Source: an uncultured Caulobacteraceae bacterium
GTDB taxonomy: Bacteria; Pseudomonadota; Alphaproteobacteria; Caulobacterales; Caulobacteraceae
Direction: 5' to 3'
Length of the DNA stretch: 15,391 bases
Assembly: GCA_937910255.1 (NCBI GenBank)
Contig: CALEOQ010000056.1
Span: forward strand, 1-15,391
Under the pieces are notes generated by a model, which worked only from the letters and a program-made list of their open reading frames with translations, was not told the DNA's origin and did not search any database. Made by a program: the position numbers and the translations under genes. Below are positions 7,998-13,276 of this stretch, in pieces (positions within the stretch are counted from its first letter, which is position 1; the number at the start of each line of letters is the position of its first letter).

Positions 7998-8441
7998 ATG
8001 GCCGACCAGGCGCTCCAGATCGGCGAGCTCTCACGCCGCACGGGCTGCAACATAGAGACGATCCGCTACTACGAGCGGATCGGCCTGATGCCGGCCCCGC
8101 CCCGGCACGGCCGCTACCGCAGCTATGGCGGCGAGGACGTGGGCCGGCTGGGCTTCGTGCGTCGGGCGCGCGAGCTGGGCTTCACGCTGGACGAGGTGCG
8201 CGCCTTGCTGGGCCTGGCTGGCGGCGGGCAAGGCTCCTGCGCCGAAGTGCGAACCCTCGCCGCGTCGCACCTGGCAGACGTCCGAGCCCGGATCGCCGAC
8301 CTGAGGCGCATGGAGCGGGTCCTTGCTGACTCCGTCCGGGCCTGCGACGCTGGGCAGGATCCAGGCTGTCCGCTGATCCAGACCCTCTATGCGGAACGTA
8401 GGCCGTCGCCGGACAGCCCTGACACTAAAATCCCCATGTGA
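7998..8441 (+). CDS. merR: MerR-family metal-responsive regulator, Hg-MerR-like
   Basis: Transcriptional regulator of 147 residues that binds the dyad just upstream and activates merT on metal binding. The winged helix-turn-helix is canonical (IGELSRRTGCNIETIRYYER at 8-27, then RSYGGEDVGRLGFVRRAREL). A dimerisation helix follows at ~82-113. Three metal-type cysteines are present: C81 in GSCAEV, C116 in RACDAG, and C124 in DPGCPLI. This matches the Hg-sensing trio of Tn501 MerR (82, 117, 126), though the loop between the last two is one residue shorter. The start at 7998 places the recognition helix at its usual position. No clear ribosome-binding site is visible. Hg(II) is the likeliest inducer; another soft metal cannot be excluded. 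Confidence 0.88.
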   Translation: MADQALQIGELSRRTGCNIETIRYYERIGLMPAPPRHGRYRSYGGEDVGRLGFVRRARELGFTLDEVRALLGLAGGGQGSCAEVRTLAASHLADVRARIADLRRMERVLADSVRACDAGQDPGCPLIQTLYAERRPSPDSPDTKIPM

Positions 8442-8654
8442 GGCCGCAAGGAGCCTGCGCGCAGCGCACGGCGGGACGCGCCGTCGAGCGGCTGGCGGGC
8501 GCCGCAGGCGCCCGCAAGGGACGGACCCATAGAAGGCGCGTCGGCGGCGGGACCGAGCACGCCCGCCGGCCGCTCTCCGTCTCCGGGGCGTTGCGGGGCA
8601 GGCTATGCTAACACCCCTCAACTGGAGAAGCTGGTCGCCCAGCGCCCAAAGGCT
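8442..8654. other. Intergenic region between merR and the arsenic-type transporter gene
   Basis: Convergent intergenic region of 213 bp. Besides the hairpin repeat it holds the second copy of GCTCTCCGTCTC...GTTGCGGG (8572-8597). I see no gene of convincing length or composition in it. Confidence 0.5.
8495..8515. repeat. GC-rich hairpin repeat, copy 1
   Basis: A perfect inverted repeat with 9-bp arms, GCGGGCGCC, a GCA loop and GGCGCCCGC. Its first 17 bases recur exactly at 9799-9815. It lies 54 nt past the merR stop and lacks a T-tract, so it is not a standard intrinsic terminator. It may be a REP-like element. Confidence 0.65.
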
Positions 8655-9629
8655 TCAGACGCGATCATCCTTCGCGCCAAGTCGCGGCATCACGCGGATG
8701 TAGACGAGCGAGGCGACCAGCTCGACCAGCGTCTGGGTGACGATAACGGCGGGCAGCAGCGGGATCGCGCCGGGCACCGCAAGCGCCAACGGCAGCACCA
8801 CGAGCGAGTTGCGCGTGGCTCCGCTGAACGCCACCGCCCGACCGGCCGCCGCGTCGAGCCGACTAATACGAGCCACGGTCCAGCCTACCAGAGGCGCGAT
8901 TGCGGCGAACACGATGTAGAGCGGCGCCACTCCGATGACGGCTGTCAGCGCTGGACTGAGTTGCGGAACGACGGCGGCAATTACGATGAACAGCACGACC
9001 GCCGTCGCCGGTACGGGAAGGATACCGAGGATTTCGGTCGCGCGCGCGCCGGCGGAACTGCGGCTTGCCCAGAGCTGACATAGCACCACCAGGGCCAGCG
9101 GGATGGCGATCAGCCAGACGAAGGCGTGTAGGAATGGCTCTGCATTGGCGAGCCCGGCGGCGTCCGTGCCCAGCAACAAGCCCAGCCAAAGCGGCAGCAG
9201 CAGCATCTGCGCGATCAGCAGCACTGGAGTCGCCGCCAGCAACAAACGAGCGTCTCCGCGCCCGAGATGCGAGAAGGTGACTACGTAGTCGATGCAGGGG
9301 CACAGCAGCACCAGCAGGACGCCCAGGCGGATGAGCGGGTCGGCCGGCGCGAACTGGATGATGATGGCGACCAGAACGGGCACGGCGACAAAGTTCACAG
9401 CCAGCAGCGCGCCGAAGAAGCGTCCGTTGCGAAACGCCTTTCGAAGCGACGCGATCGGTACCTGCAGGAAGGTGACGAACAGCATCAAGGCCAGCGCCGG
9501 GTTGACCGCCGGTTCCAGCCGTTCCGTGCCGCTGACCAGCATTGCGACGATCACGCCGATTCCGACGGCGGCGAAGTAAATGAGAACCTGCCGGCTCTCC
9601 AGCCGGTCGCGTAGCTCGCCGATCGTCAT
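8655..9629 (-). CDS. BASS-superfamily transporter, arsenic-resistance (ACR3-like) type
   Basis: Integral membrane protein of 324 residues with about ten hydrophobic helices. It belongs to the bile acid:sodium symporter superfamily and resembles members annotated as arsenic resistance protein. Family blocks visible: NPALALMLFVTFLQVPIA (43-60), the helix LLVLLCPCIDYVV with Cys110-Pro-Cys112, then HLGRGDARLLLAATP (121-135), and FSGATRNSLVVLPLALAVP (268-286). ACR3 proteins use a conserved cysteine in a mid-protein helix for arsenite export, and C110 or C112 could play that part; this is inference. The start at 9629 is chosen because its ATG overlaps the TGA of the small upstream ORF (ATGA). No good ribosome-binding site is seen, which fits coupling. 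An in-frame ATG at 9662 is an alternative. Confidence 0.8.
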   Translation of the reverse strand: MTIGELRDRLESRQVLIYFAAVGIGVIVAMLVSGTERLEPAVNPALALMLFVTFLQVPIASLRKAFRNGRFFGALLAVNFVAVPVLVAIIIQFAPADPLIRLGVLLVLLCPCIDYVVTFSHLGRGDARLLLAATPVLLIAQMLLLPLWLGLLLGTDAAGLANAEPFLHAFVWLIAIPLALVVLCQLWASRSSAGARATEILGILPVPATAVVLFIVIAAVVPQLSPALTAVIGVAPLYIVFAAIAPLVGWTVARISRLDAAAGRAVAFSGATRNSLVVLPLALAVPGAIPLLPAVIVTQTLVELVASLVYIRVMPRLGAKDDRV

Positions 9630-9850
9630 GCGCGGGCAGTCTCGGCCGCGGCCCCGCAGCATGATCGGCGTCCGGCGAGGCTGCCCACGGACAGGTCGTC
9701 AAGGATAACGCTGTCGGGGCCGGGTCCGCCGACGCACTTTTCGTCGCAAGTGGCCACGAACCCGGCTAAGGTGGTCACCCCATAGACCCACAGCGGCCGC
9801 GGGCGCCGCAGGCGCGCGCCGCGGCTAAGACGAGTGGTCGACTGGATCAT
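9626..9850 (-). CDS. Small cysteine-rich hypothetical ORF coupled to the transporter
   Basis: An open frame of 74 codons whose stop overlaps the transporter start by ATGA. It has two cysteine clusters, CDEKC (35-39) and SCCG (63-66). I do not recognise the family. The first ~20 residues are arginine-rich and are encoded by the GC-rich repeat at 9792-9826, so they are probably not original protein; the plausible coding part begins near Trp21 (WVYGVTTLAGFVATCDEKC). Cysteine-rich C-termini before arsenic transporters are common in ArsR-type sensors, so this may be the truncated end of such a regulator. That idea rests on context only. Confidence 0.4.
   Translation of the reverse strand: MIQSTTRLSRGARLRRPRPLWVYGVTTLAGFVATCDEKCVGGPGPDSVILDDLSVGSLAGRRSCCGAAAETARA
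9792..9826. repeat. GC-rich hairpin repeat, copy 2
   Basis: Sixteen-base arms around a GCA loop, with 13 of 16 positions pairing. It contains GCGGGCGCCGCAGGCGC (9799-9815), identical to 8495-8511. Together with copy 1 it brackets the arsenic-type transporter. Confidence 0.6.
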
Positions 9851-9976
9851 TCAGCCATTAGACGCGATGTGGCCCAGGACGCCAAGGTCGCACCCCTGGG
9901 TGCGCCGATCATGCCGATTGCATGAATTCTTAATGGAATTCCTTGCAAACTCACCTCGGAGGCCTAGATCGGGGCC
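9851..9976. promoter_or_regulatory. Upstream region of the DUF6088 gene with palindromic element
   Basis: AT-richer than its surroundings. It contains GAATTC-TTAATG-GAATTC (9924-9941), two identical palindromes six bases apart that also form an inverted repeat. AbiEi-type antitoxins bind inverted repeats in their own promoters, so this is a candidate operator. GGAGG at 9958-9962 is 14 nt from the ATG, longer than usual. No confident -35/-10 pair was found. Confidence 0.35.
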
Positions 9977-10573
9977 ATGAGCAAATTCGACCAGTTCAAG
10001 GCCAAGCTCCGTTCCGGGCAGACCTACCGCCGGGCGGATTTGGCCCAATGGTCGACCGCGATCGACCGCCACCTCAAGGAAGCGGTGCTGGCGGGTGTGC
10101 TGACCAAGCTCGCCGGCGGCCTCTACTACGCGCCCAAGCAGACGGCTTTTGGCAAAGCGCTACCCGAGGACGATACGCTGGTGTCGACCTTCCTGAAGGG
10201 CGGTCCATTTCTGCTGGCCTCGCCGAACGCCTACAACGCCCTCGGGGTCGGCACGACCCAGCTGCACAACAAGACCGTCGTCTATAACCACAAGCGCCAC
10301 GGCAAGTTCGCGCTGGGCGGTCGGACCTATGACTTCCGGATGAAGCCCGCCTTCCCGAAGAAACTCACCCGCGAGTTTCTGTTGGTCGACCTGGTCAACA
10401 ATCTCGACCAGCTTGGCGAGAGCGCGGAAGAGGTGCTCGAGCGCGTCAAGGCGCGCCTGGCTACCAGCGACCAGGTTCGCGTGAAAAAGGCCGCCCAGTC
10501 CTACGGCTCCGAACGGGCCAAGAAGTTCTTCGCCCGCGCGCTTGCCGATGTCCAGGCGAGGGATGCCACCTGA
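9977..10573 (+). CDS. DUF6088 / AbiEi-like antitoxin, without partner toxin
   Basis: Protein of 198 residues. Residues ~15-55 form a winged-helix-like domain (TYRRADLAQWSTAIDRHLKE, ending KLAGGLYYAPK) as in AbiEi-type antitoxin N-terminal domains. The middle carries FLLASPNAYNALGVGTTQLHNKTVVYN, a block typical of DUF6088 proteins. In type IV systems such a protein represses its promoter and counters an AbiEii nucleotidyltransferase encoded just downstream. No such gene follows. After the TGA at 10573 come ~60 bp of unassigned sequence and then the hipBA promoter. The gene is complete and could still act as a regulator. Confidence 0.75.
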   Translation: MSKFDQFKAKLRSGQTYRRADLAQWSTAIDRHLKEAVLAGVLTKLAGGLYYAPKQTAFGKALPEDDTLVSTFLKGGPFLLASPNAYNALGVGTTQLHNKTVVYNHKRHGKFALGGRTYDFRMKPAFPKKLTREFLLVDLVNNLDQLGESAEEVLERVKARLATSDQVRVKKAAQSYGSERAKKFFARALADVQARDAT

Positions 10574-10632
10574 CGTGGTGCAAAACCAGGTAAGCTGCTG
10601 GGGTGTTAGCTTCCAATGAACCCGGCCACATA
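10574..10632. other. Short junction after the DUF6088 gene
   Basis: About 60 bp between an antitoxin stop codon and the hipBA operators, where a toxin gene would be expected to start. I recognise no insertion-sequence end, att site or reading frame here. Confidence 0.4.
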
Positions 10633-10679
10633 CGGACAATTATATTGAAATTGTTCGCTAGACTGTCCATATATGGACA
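10633..10679 (+). promoter_or_regulatory. hipBA promoter with two operators
   Basis: TTGAAA (10645-10650), a 17-bp spacer and CATATA (10668-10673) form a good sigma-70-type promoter. Two inverted repeats overlay it: CGGACAATT-N7-AATTGTTCG (10633-10657, one mismatch between arms) and the perfect 16-bp palindrome TGTCCATATATGGACA (10664-10679), which covers the -10. A HipB dimer on either would block polymerase. The -10 ends only six bases before the hipB ATG, so the message would be nearly or fully leaderless. Confidence 0.75.
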
Positions 10680-11009
10680 ATGTTAAAAACGTCGTCCGAG
10701 CTCGTTCAGGACCTCGCCAACCGCATTCGCGTGCGTCGCTTGGCGATGGATCTTCCTCAGCAAGAGGCAGCGCTTCGGTCCGGGATTGCCTACCGGACCT
10801 GGCGGCGCCTTGAGACCGAAGGCAAGGCCTCTATCGAAGATCTGGTCAAAGCCGCGATCGCGCTTCGGTGCGAAGAGGCTCTGGAGGCGCTGTTTCCCGC
10901 GCTGACGGCGAGCAGCCTTGACGAGCTCCTCAAGCGGCAGGCAAGGGAACCTGGTGCCGCAATGGCGCGCCGATCCCGCGCCACGCGACGCGCTGGCGAA
11001 TCCTCATGA
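10680..11009 (+). CDS. hipB: HipB-like XRE-family antitoxin and autorepressor
   Basis: Helix-turn-helix protein of 109 residues encoded directly before hipA. The XRE domain covers ~8-65 (LVQDLANRIRVRRLAMDLPQ, then EAALRSGIAYRTWRRLETEG as the recognition part). The tail (SLDELLKRQAREPG, then arginine-rich) is the region that in this group usually contacts HipA; that is inferred. The first ATG at 10680 is preferred because the next Met (residue 23) would remove helix 1 of the DNA-binding domain. No ribosome-binding site precedes it, in keeping with a leaderless message. The stop overlaps the hipA start by ATGA. Confidence 0.85.
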   Translation: MLKTSSELVQDLANRIRVRRLAMDLPQQEAALRSGIAYRTWRRLETEGKASIEDLVKAAIALRCEEALEALFPALTASSLDELLKRQAREPGAAMARRSRATRRAGESS

Positions 11010-12253
11010 AGCTCTCACCGGGTACACCCTTGACCGTGGCGCTGGCGTTCGACGCAAGCCAGGGGCGCCTGCCGGTCGCTCGCGTCGCTTTCGCAGATCG
11101 CAAGGCGCAGTTGGAGTGGGCGACGGAGACGATCGCGGCGCGCCTGGCGGTCTCGCCGATCCTCTATCCTCCCGAACGCGGTCTGCAGGCCGCCCGCAGC
11201 CGAGAGTTCGACGGCCTGCACGGCTTCCTGGCCGACAGCCTGCCTGAGGGGTGGGGACATCTGCTGATGCGGCGCAAGCTCAGCAAAATCGGCGTCAATC
11301 TTGACGCTCTCACGCCGCTGGATCGCTTGGCCTTGGTCGGTGACCAGGGCCGCGGCGCCCTGATCTTCGAGCCCGCAACGACGCCGGCGGATGATGTCCA
11401 GTCGCTGGATCTCGACGAGCTAGCGGCGGCGGCGGTGGAAATCCTGAAGGGCGAAGAGGACGCGCTCGCCGACACGTTGGCGAATCTGGCCGGGGCCTCG
11501 GGCGGCGCGAGGCCAAAAATCCATGTCGGATTTGACGCGAGTGGCGCCATCTCGGTGTCCGAAGGGGAAACCGCGCCGGGACACGAGGCCTGGATCGTCA
11601 AGTTTCGAGCCAATGACGACCCTATCGACATCGGACCGATCGAGACGGCCTATGCCGCCATGGCGCTGGCCGCGGGCCTCGACCTCAGTCCCCATCGCCT
11701 GTTACCGGCCAAATCCGGCCCTGGGTATTTTGCGACCCGGCGTTTCGACCGCCCTGCCCCCGGCCTTCGCCTGCACATGGTCTCGCTGAGCGGCGCCATC
11801 GAGGCGCGGCCCTCCCTGCCGTCAAGCTACGATGTGTTTCTGCGCGCGACCCAGGCGATCACCCGCCATGCCGCCGACGTCTCGGCCGCGTTCCGGCGGA
11901 TGATTTTCAACGTCCTCGCCAGCAACCGCGATGACCATACGCGCCAGCACAGCTTCCTGATGTCGCCAGCGGGCGAGTGGCGGCTCGCGCCGGCCTATGA
12001 CCTCACCTTCTCGCCCGGCCCCGGCGGTGAGCACTACCTGGACATAGAGGGCGAAGGCCGGCGGCCAACCGGCGATCATGTGCGCGCCCTCGGCCGGCGG
12101 CACGGCCTGAGTGAGCGGTTGATGGCCGAGGTCGTCGAGGCCGTCAGGGCCGCAGTTGCGGATTGGCCAGCGATCGCCGAGACGGCCGGAGTGACAGCAG
12201 CGTCCCGCAACATGATCTCCGCCGCCCACGAGAGCGTACGGGGCTATTTCTGA
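11006..12253 (+). CDS. hipA: HipA-family Ser/Thr kinase toxin
   Basis: Kinase of 415 residues; the E. coli homologue inactivates glutamyl-tRNA synthetase and induces persistence, and other HipA proteins target other tRNA synthetases. Visible motifs: N-terminal subdomain FDGLHGFLADSLPEGWG (68-84); the P-loop-like ASGGARPK (164-171), with Ser165 near the autophosphorylation position; EAWIVKF with Lys199 for ATP binding; RRFDR (245-249); the catalytic loop NRDDHTRQHSF (307-317) with Asp309; and APAYDLTFS with metal-binding Asp332. One oddity: residue 314, an Asn metal ligand in E. coli HipA, is Gln here (codon CAG at 11945-11947). Length and the other motifs are intact. It is translationally coupled to hipB by a 4-nt overlap and convergent with trbB. 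Confidence 0.9.
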   Translation: MKLSPGTPLTVALAFDASQGRLPVARVAFADRKAQLEWATETIAARLAVSPILYPPERGLQAARSREFDGLHGFLADSLPEGWGHLLMRRKLSKIGVNLDALTPLDRLALVGDQGRGALIFEPATTPADDVQSLDLDELAAAAVEILKGEEDALADTLANLAGASGGARPKIHVGFDASGAISVSEGETAPGHEAWIVKFRANDDPIDIGPIETAYAAMALAAGLDLSPHRLLPAKSGPGYFATRRFDRPAPGLRLHMVSLSGAIEARPSLPSSYDVFLRATQAITRHAADVSAAFRRMIFNVLASNRDDHTRQHSFLMSPAGEWRLAPAYDLTFSPGPGGEHYLDIEGEGRRPTGDHVRALGRRHGLSERLMAEVVEAVRAAVADWPAIAETAGVTAASRNMISAAHESVRGYF

Positions 12254-12269
12254 TAGCTGATCTTTAGGA

Positions 12270-12293
12270 TCGGCTGACCAAGCGGGCAGCCGA
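12270..12293. terminator. Possible bidirectional hairpin between hipA and trbB
   Basis: TCGGCTG (12270-12276) and CAGCCGA (12287-12293) are perfect inverted arms around a 10-base loop, in the 44-bp gap between two convergent stop codons. There is no T-tract on either side, so intrinsic termination is uncertain. Confidence 0.35.
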
Positions 12294-12297
12294 CGCT

Positions 12298-13251
12298 CTA
12301 ACAGGCTTCCAGAGTGTAGGTCTCGCCGACCCGGCCCGTCACGCGACTGACCGCTTGGATGCGCCGCCCCCCCGCCGTCCGCTCGATGTAAATGATGACG
12401 TTGATGGCCTGAGCAATCGCCCGAAAAGGAATCCGCTGCGTGACCTCACCAATCAGGTCCTCCAGCCGGATCAGCCCCTCCAAGGCGCTATTGGCGTGGA
12501 TCGTCGCCAACCCGCCGGGGTGGCCCGTATTCCACGCCTTCAAGAGATCCAGCGCCGAGCCGTCGCGAACCTCGCCGATGATGATGCGATCGGGCCGCAG
12601 GCGCAGCGTATCCCTGACCAGGTCCGTCATGGTGACCACCGGCTCGGTGCGCTTGGTCAGCATCTGCACCTTGTCCTCGGCCGAGCATTGCAGCTCCGCC
12701 GTGTCCTCGATCAGCACCACGCGGTCGGTTGCGAACGCCGGCTCGGCCAGGATGGCGTTGGCCAGGGTGGTCTTGCCCGAGCCCGTACCGCCGACGATCA
12801 GCAGATTGTCGCGATTGACGGCGGCCGCGCGGATGGCTGCGGCCTGGCCGGCCGTCATGATCGCCTGCTCGACATAGTCGTCGAGGGTGAACACCACCTC
12901 GGGGCGTTTCCGAATGGCGAAGGCTGGACTCGGCACGATCGGCATGAACGCGCCCTGGAAACGCTCGCCGGTCTCCGGCAGGGTCGCGCTGACCCGCGGC
13001 CGGTCCCGCGTCACCACCTCGCCCACGTGGTCGGCTAGAAGCCTCAGGATGCGATCGGCATCGGCGCTGGCCAGGCTCTGGCCAGTGAACGACCGCCCCT
13101 CCCCTATCCTGTCGACCCAGATCTTGCCGTCGGGATTGACCATCACCTCGACCACCATGCGGTCGGCGAGCGCCGCGGCGATCACCGGGCCCATGGCCTG
13201 CTTCAGCGCCGCGACCTTGCGGTCCTGAGCGATCGGGTGCGAAACGGCCAT
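12298..13251 (-). CDS. trbB: TrbB conjugative transfer ATPase (VirB11-like)
   Basis: Cytoplasmic hexameric ATPase of the mating-pair type IV secretion system, 317 residues, close to usual TrbB length. Domains in order: N-terminal domain (1-120), then the RecA-like motor with Walker A GGTGSGKT (154-161), the acidic box IEDTAEL (181-187), Walker B region LRPDRIIIGEVRD (218-230) and His box GGLATIHAN (246-254). The start at 13251 has a GGAG about six bases upstream. It follows traG by 25 bp on the same strand and is probably co-transcribed with it. Downstream, where trbC and the rest of the trb operon normally follow, there is only 44 bp and then hipA from the other strand. Confidence 0.93.
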   Translation of the reverse strand: MAVSHPIAQDRKVAALKQAMGPVIAAALADRMVVEVMVNPDGKIWVDRIGEGRSFTGQSLASADADRILRLLADHVGEVVTRDRPRVSATLPETGERFQGAFMPIVPSPAFAIRKRPEVVFTLDDYVEQAIMTAGQAAAIRAAAVNRDNLLIVGGTGSGKTTLANAILAEPAFATDRVVLIEDTAELQCSAEDKVQMLTKRTEPVVTMTDLVRDTLRLRPDRIIIGEVRDGSALDLLKAWNTGHPGGLATIHANSALEGLIRLEDLIGEVTQRIPFRAIAQAINVIIYIERTAGGRRIQAVSRVTGRVGETYTLEAC

Positions 13252-13276
13252 GGAAACTCCAGGTTAGCGGGAAGGC

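Noticed and set aside
7502..8034. MerT with a 40-residue N-terminal extension to 8034
   Set aside because: It would cross the MerR-type promoter and overlap merR. The ATG at 7914 has a good ribosome-binding site.
9943..10287. Plus-strand frame overlapping the start of the DUF6088 gene
   Set aside because: It is out of frame with the conserved protein, and its translation is arginine/glycine-rich and featureless.
8607..10610. GCTAACACCCC (8607-8617) and its inverted copy GGGGTGTTAGC (10600-10610) as ends of a mobile element
   Set aside because: An 11-bp inverted match is expected by chance many times in 15 kb. There is no transposase between the copies and no target duplication is visible.
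12355..13038. 227-codon plus-strand frame opposite trbB
   Set aside because: TrbB motifs on the other strand are unambiguous; this is a shadow.
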